The notes beneath the pieces are model-generated. The model had not been told where the DNA came from. It was given only the letters and a program-made list of their open reading frames with translations, and did not search any database. 64,000 nt of DNA from Parapedobacter lycopersici (GTDB lineage: Bacteria; Bacteroidota; Bacteroidia; Sphingobacteriales; Sphingobacteriaceae). The stretch lies in contig NZ_JAMSLW010000004.1 of the NCBI RefSeq assembly GCF_024643285.1, positions 248,001 through 312,000 of the forward strand, in the 5' to 3' direction. Positions 36,034 to 45,094 of the stretch are shown in pieces; the stretch's first letter is position 1, and every line of letters starts with the position of its first letter. The translations under genes were made by a program, and so were the position numbers.

Positions 36034-37146
36034 ATGATCAAGCAGTTACTCACACTAAACATCCTGTTCCTTACCTATTTCAGCGGCTTCTGCCAAAAAA
36101 TTGATTTCGTAAACGGCGATGGAGCATTATCCATCGGTACCTCATCGAATAGAACGGCATGGATTACCTTGACAGACATTGATAATGATGGGGATCTTGA
36201 TGCATTGGTCGCTAACGGAAGACATTGGGCTGAGCAAAGCTATATCTATTTTAATGATGGTACAGGTAATTTTAAATCAGGACAGCCATTGGGGAGCCTG
36301 CTTCAGGCATCATATTGTATAAAGGCAGCTGATTTAAACGGTGATGGCTATTTGGATATCGTCTTGGCAAACGATAAGATTCCGAACATGATTTATTTCG
36401 GTGATGCCACGATGTCCTTTGAAAAGCAGCAAAAGTTTGGACAGGCATCTCCATCACGCCACGTTGAAATAGCCGACATAAACAATGACGGGCACCCCGA
36501 TTTGATTATATCCAACAGGAAAACACAAAATGAAATATGGCTCAATGATGGAAACGGGGTATATCGTGAGTGTGTTTACTTTGGAGATCAAGGCGCCGAA
36601 ACCATACAGGCGGTCGCTGTGGATCTTAACGGGGACGGGTATCCTGATGTGGTCACTGCGGAGCGGGGAGGTAAAAATAAAATCTTCATAAACGACGGCC
36701 ATGGGGAGTTTGCAAAAATTATCGCCTTTGGCAATGAAGAAATAGACTGCCGCTCCGTTACCATAGCCGATATCAACACCGATGGGTTTCCAGATGTGAT
36801 AGCTGGTTATCTAGGCGCACCCAACCGAATTTATTACGGAGACAAAAACTTAACATATGCCAATTTCGATGAATTTGGAGACTCGGCAACCACCAACTCA
36901 ATCGCAGCGGGTGATTTCAATCAGGATGGTATATTGGATATTGTGGAGGGGAATGTGGAAGCCGTCAACCGCGTTTTTATCGGAAAGGGAAATGGTACGT
37001 TCACTATGCAGCACCTGCGGGAAGACTTAAAAGACGACACCTATCACGTGGAAGTCGGGGATTTGAACAACGACGGATTATTAGATATTGTTGAAGCCAA
37101 TTCGGATGCGTGGAACCTCTATTATTACACGATTCGCCAAAAATGA
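36034..37146 (+). CDS. Exported FG-GAP/VCBS repeat protein
   Basis: Exported protein of 370 residues built of FG-GAP (VCBS) repeats that should fold as a seven-bladed propeller. The start at 36034 gives a signal peptide ending SGFCQ. At least six calcium-binding loops of the form D-x-[DN]-x-D-G occur: DIDNDGDLDALV, DLNGDGYLDIVLA, DINNDGHPDLII, DLNGDGYPDVVT, DINTDGFPDVIA, DFNQDGILDIVEG and DLNNDGLLDIVEA. Such propellers bind ligands or glycans at the cell surface, or serve as scaffolds. No enzymatic domain and no sorting signal were seen. It is an AT-rich gene with its own promoter. Confidence 0.88.
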   Translation: MIKQLLTLNILFLTYFSGFCQKIDFVNGDGALSIGTSSNRTAWITLTDIDNDGDLDALVANGRHWAEQSYIYFNDGTGNFKSGQPLGSLLQASYCIKAADLNGDGYLDIVLANDKIPNMIYFGDATMSFEKQQKFGQASPSRHVEIADINNDGHPDLIISNRKTQNEIWLNDGNGVYRECVYFGDQGAETIQAVAVDLNGDGYPDVVTAERGGKNKIFINDGHGEFAKIIAFGNEEIDCRSVTIADINTDGFPDVIAGYLGAPNRIYYGDKNLTYANFDEFGDSATTNSIAAGDFNQDGILDIVEGNVEAVNRVFIGKGNGTFTMQHLREDLKDDTYHVEVGDLNNDGLLDIVEANSDAWNLYYYTIRQK

Positions 37147-37270
37147 CAAGCGCGGTATAGCACATTCCCGGATTTTCCTGATAATAAACTTAAGTACACT
37201 GATCTGCAGGCACTGATTGTCTTCTCATGGGCAGCGATGGGTTGAAACAACAACAAAGCTGCCCGCCGGA

Positions 37271-38917
37271 TTACCGCTGCCGACGCTGATAAACTTTACT
37301 GTCGGCTTCTACGGAAAGACCTGACTGAATGGCTACGGCTTTGTATTCATAACGTTGACCGGGTTGCAATTCGGAACTGGTTACACTGAAATTACCCGAT
37401 TTATCAACCGTTGCTTCCACTGTCTTTTCCCATGGGCTTACATAAAGTGTTTCAACCTGACCGGCAAACGGGCGGACATAAAAATAGGCTTTCTGCACCT
37501 TGCCGTCGTAATCATGGATTACACCGTGTAGCGTGACACCGGCTTGTGCAGGTTCACTGCCTAATGTCTCCACCTTGACTGCCCGGGCAATTGTCGGCTC
37601 GATATTCTCCAGCTTAATCACTACGGGATTCGGCCAGCGGTGATCGTCGTAAATACGCTGCGCCTTAACGACAGAGACCTCCAACCCTTCCGCCGTTTGC
37701 GTGTAGTGGCAGCTGATATCGTCGTCGCGGTATTCGATGATCTGGCTGTTTTGTCCGAGCACGCTTACGCGGGTGTTTGGCGTCGCCTTAACGGACTGCA
37801 GGGTGAACGATTTCCGCGTACCTTCGCGCCAATCCTGCGCATTTGTTACAATTGCATAGAGGGTATTCCGGTTATCCTTTGACGTAAACCAGATGTCTTG
37901 TTCATGGCTGACAACCCAGCTGCGCACGCTGTCCATGCTTTCGTGATTGATAAAATCCCAGGCCGCCATTTCACGGAGCCGGTTCTCCTGTTCGATGGGT
38001 AGCTCACCATTGGGTTTGGGTCCTACGTTAAGCAGCAGTGATCCCCCTTTGGCGCGTGCCTCAATGAGCAATTGCAGCAGCTGGCCGCCTGATTTATAAC
38101 GCTCGTTCGTAGGCTGGTACTGCCAGGCAGTACCCATGGTAATGCACGACAGCCAAGGTTCATCGATCTGGGCACCGGGGAGTACCTGCTCAGGCGTTTT
38201 CATCGCACCCCGCGTGATGAGGATATCCGGCTGCAGTCGCCAGCTGGTTTCTTTGACCACCGCTTTAGGGTCGCCATCGATAAATAAAACATCTATTTTT
38301 CCGTAATTGGTCATCAGTTCCTCACACTGCTGCCGCGTATAATCATCATAAGCCTTAGCCAATTCGGGCGACAGGGGCTGAACGGGGCGGTCGATCGGGA
38401 TATTATGCTGCTTTAAAAACCAGAAGTCTTCCGGTGAAAAATAAAAGCCCACACCCAGACCCGCGGCACGGGTGGCGTCTACATATTCCCGGAGGATATC
38501 CTTTTGGTACCGGGTATTGGTAATCTTAAATTCGGTTGTCTTCGTATCCCACATGCAAAATCCGGAATGATGTTTCGTGGTAAACACGATATATTTCATC
38601 CCCGCGAGTTTGGCCAATGCCACCAGCTCTTCGGGATTGAAACGATAGGGGTTAAATGTTTTGTACAGCTCATTAAAATAGCGGTCTTCAAAGTCTTTTG
38701 AGGCACCGACCAGCGCATGGCTGATTACAATCCCGAGTTGGGAGTCCATGCTGAAATGGATGAATAATCCCGAGCCCGTATTCCGGAACCATTCGACACG
38801 TTCCGGCTTATTGAGGTTATATTCGCTGGATCCTGCATCGGTCACCACATCATTTTGTGCCAGCGCAATACCTGACAGTAAAACGAGAACGAGAAAAAAT
38901 GAAAAAATACGTGCCAT
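37271..38917 (-). CDS. Glycoside hydrolase family 29, alpha-L-fucosidase-like
   Basis: Exported glycosidase of 548 residues. The start at 38917 gives MARIFSFFLVLVLLSGIALA, a signal peptide; the preceding 32 codons are rejected. GH29 features include WFRNTGSGLFIHFSMDSQLG, FTTKHHSGFCMWDTK (family HHxGF.xWD) and YGKIDVLFIDGDP with the probable nucleophile Asp214. SLLLNVGPKPNGELP is also typical. The acid/base is not obvious, as usual in the family. A C-terminal beta-rich part (about 430-548) looks carbohydrate-binding or fibronectin-like. It should remove fucose from glycans. With GH20 nearby it hints at glycan degradation, but no SusCD pair is present. Confidence 0.9.
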   Translation of the reverse strand: MARIFSFFLVLVLLSGIALAQNDVVTDAGSSEYNLNKPERVEWFRNTGSGLFIHFSMDSQLGIVISHALVGASKDFEDRYFNELYKTFNPYRFNPEELVALAKLAGMKYIVFTTKHHSGFCMWDTKTTEFKITNTRYQKDILREYVDATRAAGLGVGFYFSPEDFWFLKQHNIPIDRPVQPLSPELAKAYDDYTRQQCEELMTNYGKIDVLFIDGDPKAVVKETSWRLQPDILITRGAMKTPEQVLPGAQIDEPWLSCITMGTAWQYQPTNERYKSGGQLLQLLIEARAKGGSLLLNVGPKPNGELPIEQENRLREMAAWDFINHESMDSVRSWVVSHEQDIWFTSKDNRNTLYAIVTNAQDWREGTRKSFTLQSVKATPNTRVSVLGQNSQIIEYRDDDISCHYTQTAEGLEVSVVKAQRIYDDHRWPNPVVIKLENIEPTIARAVKVETLGSEPAQAGVTLHGVIHDYDGKVQKAYFYVRPFAGQVETLYVSPWEKTVEATVDKSGNFSVTSSELQPGQRYEYKAVAIQSGLSVEADSKVYQRRQR

Positions 38918-39026
38918 AGTTTTCAGTTGTAGTATCAGAAAATAAAAGCACACTCCCCTAACTGGTACGGGTGGTGCCGGCATCAAAGCTACCGGAATTG
39001 CCGAAAAAATCAAATAACTTGTTTAT

Positions 39027-39064
39027 CAATCCGATGCCAATAGCAATGGTATGGCATCGGATTG
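39027..39064. repeat. 13-bp perfect inverted repeat
   Basis: CAATCCGATGCCA at 39027-39039 is repeated in reverse complement at 39052-39064, with a 12-base spacer. It lies between the divergent GH29 and DUF4153 genes, 43 bases before the latter. No T-run follows, so an operator or a leader hairpin is more likely than a terminator. Confidence 0.7.
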
Positions 39065-39106
39065 GCGGAATATCCGTACATTTATTTACGTAATGACAAC
39101 TATTCA

Positions 39107-40915
39107 ATGAAACTGCCTGCATTCAATCAGCTTCTGGAAAATGCCACCAGGGTATTTAAACGGTTTCCGATGGTCACCATCACCACACTCGGAGCAACCG
39201 CGCTGGCGTATCTGCTCATGGGTGAGTACATTAAGGACAACGGAACGGAAAACAGGCTCTGGACCCTGCTCGTCAGCTGCAATCTCCTTTTTGCATCGGG
39301 GCTTGCCATTGATTTATTCGCGGAATCTCGGGGATACAGCAATACACGTAAGTGGGTGTTACGGATCGTGGTGCTGGCTTGCTGTGGTGGAATATATACC
39401 ATCCTGGATCCGACTTATTACGAGACCGACATCATCCGCTGTGGGTTGCTGGTTTTTGCGTGCCACCAGCTGGTGGCCTTTGCTCCTTTTTTGGCACAAT
39501 ATGATGATCTCCGGTTCTGGATTTTCAACAAAACGCTGTTTCTGCGTTTTTTTACTGCCCTGCTTTACTCGGCAACCCTATACGCAGGCATCACGCTGGC
39601 GATTTATGGCATACAGGAACTGTTCAATCTTTCGGTTCCTTCCAACCTTTACCAACAGCTTTTTGTCCTCATTTTTGTCGGTTTCAACACGCTTTTTTTT
39701 CTCGCTGGCGTACCGCAGATACAGCCACAGGCAGCTCATGAGCACGACTACCCGAAGGGGCTCAGGGTATTCGCGCAATATGTTTTAATTCCATTGATGA
39801 CCGTCTACCTGGCCATCCTGTTTATTTATGAGCTCAATATACTCCTGAGCTGGCAGTTACCGAAAGGCGTGGTAGCAAGTTTAATTCTAGGGTATGCCGT
39901 TTTCGGCACATTGGCGCTGCTCCTTGTCTGGCCGCTTAAAGACCGTGAAAAAAACCGCTGGGTACAACTGTTTACGCGTTTTTTTTACATCACGCTCATC
40001 CCGCTTATCCTGCTCTTGGCGCTGGCCATCTATAAACGCGTGGCAAATTACGGGGTAACCGAGGAACGCTACATTCTCATTGCGCTCGGGATATGGCTAA
40101 CCGGCATCACCACCTATTTTCTGCTGTCAAAACACCCGAAAATCTACATAATCCCGATAAGCCTCTGTGTGATCGCGTTACTTGGCGCGTTTGGCCCACA
40201 GAGCGCGAGCAGCGTCGCCGAGCGGTCGCAGCAACGCCGGTTGACCAAACGATATTCGACCACAGACGCCGTGGAACGCACGGCAATTATCAACTACCTT
40301 GTACGTGCACATGGCCTCGATGCACTGCAGCCGTTTACCGACACCGATATGGCGGCGGTGGACGCGCAGCTGCAAAAGACAGTCAATGAACACCGGTACA
40401 CCTTACAGACCCATAAAACCGACACCGCATTTACCCTGCTTGGAATAACCCCCGAATGGGGAACACCGCAGGGCGATTATTACTACCTGAGCCGTGCCAG
40501 TCCGGGAATAGTGCATGTGTCAGATTTTGATTACAGCTACCGCATCACGTCGTATCAGTCCGTGGAAACCACCGTGCGCCTGCAGCAGCTGATCATGGAC
40601 GTGCATATCATAGACGAAACAAGAAAAATCCGGGCAACGGTGGGCGGCGATAGCGTGTTATTTGATCTTGGAGCGCTGGCCGATAGCCTTTATCAGCAAG
40701 TGAAAGCGGGGGCATTAATGCCGGATACTGCAGCGGGTAGCGACCGAAACTTCATATGCCCCCCGGAACTGCTGCAAATCCAGGCTACCTCAGCCCGGTT
40801 CCGCTGGCAGTTGGTACTGGACCAGCTTAATGGCGATCTTTCCCCGATGGCAGGAAATGAACCACGCCGGTTAAACTACGAGGGTCAGCTACTGATCGGA
40901 CACAAAACACGTTAA
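39107..40915 (+). CDS. DUF4153 multi-pass membrane protein
   Basis: Inner-membrane protein of 602 residues with about 10-11 hydrophobic helices in the first two thirds (for example MVTITTLGATALAYLLMGEY and VVLACCGGIYTILDPTYYE). A periplasmic or cytosolic C-terminal third of about 230 residues follows. DUF4153 proteins have no established biochemical role. The start at 39107 is preferred because the sequence MKLPAFNQLLENATRVFKRF then begins like the family, and upstream codons overlap the inverted repeat. The stop overlaps the end of the convergent LytTR gene by four bases. Confidence 0.85.
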   Translation: MKLPAFNQLLENATRVFKRFPMVTITTLGATALAYLLMGEYIKDNGTENRLWTLLVSCNLLFASGLAIDLFAESRGYSNTRKWVLRIVVLACCGGIYTILDPTYYETDIIRCGLLVFACHQLVAFAPFLAQYDDLRFWIFNKTLFLRFFTALLYSATLYAGITLAIYGIQELFNLSVPSNLYQQLFVLIFVGFNTLFFLAGVPQIQPQAAHEHDYPKGLRVFAQYVLIPLMTVYLAILFIYELNILLSWQLPKGVVASLILGYAVFGTLALLLVWPLKDREKNRWVQLFTRFFYITLIPLILLLALAIYKRVANYGVTEERYILIALGIWLTGITTYFLLSKHPKIYIIPISLCVIALLGAFGPQSASSVAERSQQRRLTKRYSTTDAVERTAIINYLVRAHGLDALQPFTDTDMAAVDAQLQKTVNEHRYTLQTHKTDTAFTLLGITPEWGTPQGDYYYLSRASPGIVHVSDFDYSYRITSYQSVETTVRLQQLIMDVHIIDETRKIRATVGGDSVLFDLGALADSLYQQVKAGALMPDTAAGSDRNFICPPELLQIQATSARFRWQLVLDQLNGDLSPMAGNEPRRLNYEGQLLIGHKTR

Positions 40916-41634
40916 CTGTGCCTATCTCCAATATGCCTGAAAAAGGCGTCCCGGTAAGTGTCCCCGACAGGGATGATTTTATCGCCCATAAAGATACGCC
41001 CGCGCTCGATACTTCCAATTTTATCCAGGGCAACAATGTAGGAGCGGTGGACGCGGATAAAACGGTTGGTCGGCAGGATGTCTTCCATTTTTTTCATGTT
41101 CTGCAATGTGACAATCCGCTCATCCGCTGTATAAATAGAAATGTAGTCTTTCAAGCCCTCGATATATAGGATATCATCCAGATCTACCCGCTGTATTTTA
41201 TGCTCCGTTTTAACAAAAATGAAGTCTACCGCATCACTGTGCTGAACCGGCGGCACCTGGGTTTCAGGCGCCTTCACTATCCGGCTGTTATGTAATGCCT
41301 TTTGCACGGACCGGTAGAACCGGTCAAACGCGATGGGTTTCAACAGGTAATCCAGCACATTCAGCTCGTACCCGTCCAATGCATATTGCGGATAGGCGGT
41401 GGTTAGGATGACATCACACCGTCCATTGATGATCTTAAGCAGCTGGATGCCCGTCAGTTCCGGCATCTGCACATCCAGAAATACGAGATCAACTTCGCCG
41501 TTCTGTATCAGCGGCAACGCTTCAATCGCGTTGGTGGTACTCGCAACCAGTGACAGCTCGGGTATCTTGGCCACATAGTCGGCAATGATATCCAGCGCCA
41601 GCGGTTCGTCGTCAATGGCAATGCATCTGATCAT
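40912..41634 (-). CDS. LytTR response regulator
   Basis: Cytoplasmic response regulator of 240 residues. The receiver domain is complete: acidic pocket IDDEP, phospho-acceptor Asp54 in LVFLDVQMPE, then TTAYPQYALDGY and LLKPI. The LytTR DNA-binding domain follows (VDFIFVKTEHKIQRVDLDDI, EDILPTNRFIRVHRSYIVAL). It works with the LytS-type kinase encoded 16 bases upstream in the same operon. Targets in Bacteroidota are varied. The adjacent DUF4153 membrane gene is convergent, so it is not an obvious target. Confidence 0.95.
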   Translation of the reverse strand: MIRCIAIDDEPLALDIIADYVAKIPELSLVASTTNAIEALPLIQNGEVDLVFLDVQMPELTGIQLLKIINGRCDVILTTAYPQYALDGYELNVLDYLLKPIAFDRFYRSVQKALHNSRIVKAPETQVPPVQHSDAVDFIFVKTEHKIQRVDLDDILYIEGLKDYISIYTADERIVTLQNMKKMEDILPTNRFIRVHRSYIVALDKIGSIERGRIFMGDKIIPVGDTYRDAFFRHIGDRHS

Positions 41635-41650
41635 GATTCATTTTTTTGCC

Positions 41651-42664
41651 CTATAAATATAGGAATAGTTCACTACTATAGTAATCTTCTGATTCGACGA
41701 TATGAATCGTGTGCCGGTCGGGATAGCCCAGTTGCAACCTGCGTTTCAGGTTATGGAGCCCCACACCGCGCGTTTGGTCCTTGTTCAGGTGGTTTTTGGC
41801 ATTCCCGGCTTTAAAATGCAGCCGTCCATCTACCACCCTGATCCCGATACGTATGGGCTTCTGCGCATCCGTGGATACCCCGTGCTTAAATGCATTTTCC
41901 AGAAAGGAAATCAACAGCAGGGGCATAATGCGGTGATTCTCGGCGTCATCAACGTCGACTTCCAGTGCAACATATATTTTCTCCTTAAACCGGAGTTTCT
42001 GTAATTCAATGTAATTATACAGGTAATTGATTTCTGCTGCCAGGAGGACGGTGTCCTCGTTGCTTTCATACAGCATGTACCGCATAATTTCGGACAGCTT
42101 TAAAATTGCTTCGGGCGCTTTATCGGATTTCTGGTACGCAAGCGAGTAAATGTTGTTTAATGAGTTAAAAAGAAAATGGGGGTTGATCTGTGATTTTAAA
42201 AAGGCCAGTTCGGCATTGAGTTTTTCATTTTCCAGGTTTTTACGGTGCTGGCGCTGTACGAAGTTATCAATAATTACATATACCGCGGTACTTAACATCA
42301 TAAAGAATAGGCTGGTGATTGCTGCCGCGACGATGTACTGCACAGGGGTAAAGACTTTATCGTGATTATCACCATACCGGAGAATGAATGATTCGTATTG
42401 CAGGGCCAGCGCATATTTAATAACTACCGATACGGTCAGTGCCGCCGCCATGTAGGTGATTGTCCGTCCATATTTGCTGTCCGCTACAAAAAGCGGGTTA
42501 ACCAAAAAATACTGGAAATAAAAGACGGCGATATTCAAAGCACCGAACAGGAACACAATAACCGCCGTTTCCTTATTTTGTCCTCTTGCATTCACAAAGA
42601 ACAAAACGAGCATCAGGAAAAACCAGATCAGGATATGAGTTAGGGCGGCTTTATTCGTGCGCAT
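41651..42664 (-). CDS. LytS-type sensor histidine kinase
   Basis: Inner-membrane sensor of 337 residues. Four predicted transmembrane helices fill the first 150 residues, with no extracellular sensor domain. The His_kinase region shows LKSQINPHFLFNSLNNIYSL, where the His in NPHFLFN is the phosphorylation site, and LPLLLISFLENAFKHGV as N-box. The G-box is short, RGVGLHNLKRRLQLGYP. It pairs with the LytTR regulator downstream. The start at 42664 (MRTNKAALTHI) is preferred; an ATG six codons upstream is possible. Confidence 0.92.
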   Translation of the reverse strand: MRTNKAALTHILIWFFLMLVLFFVNARGQNKETAVIVFLFGALNIAVFYFQYFLVNPLFVADSKYGRTITYMAAALTVSVVIKYALALQYESFILRYGDNHDKVFTPVQYIVAAAITSLFFMMLSTAVYVIIDNFVQRQHRKNLENEKLNAELAFLKSQINPHFLFNSLNNIYSLAYQKSDKAPEAILKLSEIMRYMLYESNEDTVLLAAEINYLYNYIELQKLRFKEKIYVALEVDVDDAENHRIMPLLLISFLENAFKHGVSTDAQKPIRIGIRVVDGRLHFKAGNAKNHLNKDQTRGVGLHNLKRRLQLGYPDRHTIHIVESEDYYSSELFLYL

Positions 42665-42846
42665 ATACTGCAAATATATCACTCAGCTGCAATATCCCCT
42701 AGGTCAATAGACAAACAGGCTACAGGCATCGGCCAACCGGATATTCGGGCGGACGAATAGAAAGCAACGGATTAGTCTACAAAATCTGCCTATTGGTCTA
42801 AAAGATTTTACATCAGAAACCTGTATCCGTTTCTTTGTCATGTTTA

Positions 42847-42878
42847 TTTGGAAAACGTAACGGCATACCTTTAATTTG
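42847..42878 (+). promoter_or_regulatory. Promoter of the 58-aa membrane protein gene
   Basis: TTTG at 42847-42850 and TTAATTTG at 42871-42878 (one mismatch to TAnnTTTG) are exactly 20 bases apart. The ATG lies 8 bases after the -7 box, so the mRNA leader would be about two to four bases. Confidence 0.6.
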
Positions 42879-42886
42879 CATATGAT

Positions 42887-43063
42887 ATGAAAAAGTTTAT
42901 TGGCAATGTATCTCCCTTTTTGCTGGTTACCCTTCCTTTTTTTGCTGCTTTATTGATTATGGCGGGAATTGCAGGAAGCGAACTTATCGAACAACGCATC
43001 CAACTGAATGCTTCCTTTATTTCGTTACCCGAAATAAATGTATTCCGTGTGTTGTTCTGGTAA
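42887..43063 (+). CDS. 58-residue membrane protein
   Basis: Small gene encoding MKKFIGNVSPFLLVTLPFFA, then a hydrophobic continuation (ALLIMAGIAGSE) and a polar tail ending FRVLFW. One transmembrane helix is predicted at about residues 9-28. It is supported by a promoter with correct 20-base spacing and by a terminator hairpin that begins at the stop codon. No family was recognised. It lies between the LytS operon and the BtuF-like gene. Confidence 0.6.
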   Translation: MKKFIGNVSPFLLVTLPFFAALLIMAGIAGSELIEQRIQLNASFISLPEINVFRVLFW

Positions 43064-43083
43064 GCACCCGGTGGGGCTTTTTC
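43062..43083 (+). terminator. Terminator of the 58-aa gene
   Basis: AAGCACCCGGTGGGGCTT folds with AAGC/GCTT and CCC/GGG, one bulged A, and is followed by TTTTT. It overlaps the stop codon of the small gene. Confidence 0.6.
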
Positions 43084-43095
43084 GCCTAACTTCAT

Positions 43096-43103
43096 TACCT
43101 TTG
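43096..43103 (+). promoter_or_regulatory. -7 box abutting the start of the BtuF-like gene
   Basis: TACCTTTG, the same sequence as the rplM -7 box, ends five bases before the ATG at 43109. Transcription would begin at or next to the start codon. No good -33 element is present. Confidence 0.55.
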
Positions 43104-43108
43104 CGTCC

Positions 43109-43750
43109 ATGCAAAAGGCACGCTTATCCCTACATAGCATACTGGAAGCATTGACGCTTGATCAGGCATGTATATCGCTGCTTGAAGAAACAGCGGCATA
43201 CGACCAGCTAATGGATGCAACAACACCTGAAGAAGTTTATACCGCGATCCGGATCATTGGAAAGGTACTGGAAGCCGGGGAAGCAGCTGATCACCTGGCT
43301 GAGGACCTGGAGGAACGGATCAACATCATCCGCCATAAACTTAAGTTTATTCCCAGAGAACAACGGCCGACCGTGCTTTGCCTGCAGGAGATCTCACCCG
43401 TGATACTGGCCCAGGGAGTGTATCTTGATGGCCTGATCGATATCGCCGGTGGGGTCAGTTACACCAATTGGGATCAGGATCATTTTAATCCGGACATTGT
43501 TGTTTTGATCAACAACCGGCCGATACCGGATTTATTAAACGAACTGCCGGCAGCGTTGGCTACGCGGTATTGGGCCGATACAAATGCGGTAAAGCAAAAT
43601 AATATTTACCTGGTACATCACAGCCGGTACCTACGGCAACCGGGTGCATGGATTGCCGATGATGCGGAGATTTTAGCCGAGATTATCAACCCCCAGTATT
43701 TCATTTTTGGCCGCGATGCGGACGTCTGGATGCCGTTCCGATTGAATTAA
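43109..43750 (+). CDS. Half-length BtuF-like helical-backbone protein, cytosolic
   Basis: Protein of 213 residues related to class III periplasmic binding proteins (BtuF/FhuD). It has no signal peptide or lipobox. It keeps the helical backbone (TTPEEVYTAIRIIGKVLEAG, AEDLEERINIIRHKLKFIP) and the second lobe (PTVLCLQEISPVILAQGVYL, GLIDIAGG, NPDIVVLIN). The first ligand-binding lobe is missing and replaced by about 35 helical residues. A cytosolic role in corrin, haem or iron-chelate binding, or no transport role at all, is possible (inference). No BtuCD genes are present. The promoter position suggests a leaderless mRNA. It converges with thrC, which ends 2 bases away. Confidence 0.75.
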   Translation: MQKARLSLHSILEALTLDQACISLLEETAAYDQLMDATTPEEVYTAIRIIGKVLEAGEAADHLAEDLEERINIIRHKLKFIPREQRPTVLCLQEISPVILAQGVYLDGLIDIAGGVSYTNWDQDHFNPDIVVLINNRPIPDLLNELPAALATRYWADTNAVKQNNIYLVHHSRYLRQPGAWIADDAEILAEIINPQYFIFGRDADVWMPFRLN

Positions 43751-43751
43751 A

Positions 43752-45065
43752 CTAAACCGTTCCGTTGTCGAGCAGGTATTGCTTGAATCCATCAAAATCG
43801 ACACCCAACGGGGTAATCGCTTTCTTTCCACCTTCCAATGCTTTTACCTGTTGGGGAATAACAATCCGCCTGGCCACCTCAGGAGCGAATACTTCCGGGA
43901 ATTTGCACGGATGGGCTGTGGATAGGAAAACAGTGGCATATGATCCGGGATGCCGTTCGCGATAGGCTGTTGCGGCCAGCCACGCGATTGCGGTATGCGG
44001 GCAGGCAACATAACCATATTGTTCAAATAATGTCTGGATCGCCTGTTGCGTCTCGGCATCGGTATAGGTATAGGTGGTAACCTGTTTCCGTACCTGCTCA
44101 ATGTCTCCGCCAAACAGGTCCATGATACGTACCCAGTTGCTTGGATTGCCTACATCCATGGCATTCGCTAATGTCTGCACAGAAGGACGCGGTTCATAGC
44201 TGCCGTTCCGGAGAAACCGCGGCACGGTATCATTCACATTCGTTGCGGCAATAAACTGCTGTACGGGCAGTCCCATCTTATAAGCCAGTATCCCGGCACC
44301 GATATTTCCGAAATTCCCACTGGGCACTGAAAATACCACCTCGTTTATACCCTGCGATTTCAGTTGGGCGTAGGCATAAAAATAATAGAACGTCTGCGGG
44401 ATCAACCGGGCAATGTTGATGGAATTAGCCGACGTAAGATTAAACCGTTCGTTCAGGTCTTTATCATTGAAGGCTTCTTTAACCAGTGCCTGACAATCGT
44501 CAAATGTACCGTCTACTTCCACAGCACGTATATTCTGTCCGTTGGTGGTAAGCTGAAGTTCCTGCACCGGGCTTACCTTGCCTTTGGGATAGAGAATCGT
44601 AACCCGCGTGCCCGGGACTCCCAGGAATCCCAGGGCGACAGCTCCCCCGGTATCACCCGAGGTAGCTACCAGCACGTCCAGCGTCTGTCCGTCATTGGCG
44701 GAAAAATAGGCCATCACCCGGCTCATAAAACGGGCGCCAAAGTCTTTAAATGCCAATGAGGGGCCATGGAAGAGTTCCAGTACCGCAATCTCACTACTCA
44801 GCAGTTTCACCGGGGCATCGAAGTTTATTGCCTCGTCTATAATGGCCTTTAAATCGGCTTCTGGTATGACGTTTCCTATTAATTTCCGGGCTACCTCGAA
44901 GGCAATTTCAGGTAACGAATATTGTTGCAGGTTTGCAATGAAATGCCCGCTTAGCTGCGGAATTTCTATGGGCATGTATAAGCCTTTATCAGCTGGCAGG
45001 CTATTAAATACCGCCTCCTGGAATGAAACGCGGAGGTCCCGGTTATTGGTACTGTATAATTCCAT
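43752..45065 (-). CDS. thrC: Threonine synthase
   Basis: PLP enzyme of 437 residues that turns O-phosphohomoserine into threonine. MELYSTNNRDLRVSFQEAVF is the usual N-terminus. The PLP lysine lies in FHGPSLAFKDFGARFM. The phosphate-binding stretch is VFSVPSGNFGNIGAGILA, and ATSGDTGGAV lies earlier. The length fits the class with the long N-terminal domain. It is the last gene of thrA-thrB-thrC, 29 bases after thrB, and is controlled by the attenuator upstream of thrA. Confidence 0.96.
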   Translation of the reverse strand: MELYSTNNRDLRVSFQEAVFNSLPADKGLYMPIEIPQLSGHFIANLQQYSLPEIAFEVARKLIGNVIPEADLKAIIDEAINFDAPVKLLSSEIAVLELFHGPSLAFKDFGARFMSRVMAYFSANDGQTLDVLVATSGDTGGAVALGFLGVPGTRVTILYPKGKVSPVQELQLTTNGQNIRAVEVDGTFDDCQALVKEAFNDKDLNERFNLTSANSINIARLIPQTFYYFYAYAQLKSQGINEVVFSVPSGNFGNIGAGILAYKMGLPVQQFIAATNVNDTVPRFLRNGSYEPRPSVQTLANAMDVGNPSNWVRIMDLFGGDIEQVRKQVTTYTYTDAETQQAIQTLFEQYGYVACPHTAIAWLAATAYRERHPGSYATVFLSTAHPCKFPEVFAPEVARRIVIPQQVKALEGGKKAITPLGVDFDGFKQYLLDNGTV

Positions 45066-45094
45066 ATTTATCTTACGTATAACAAATTACCCGA

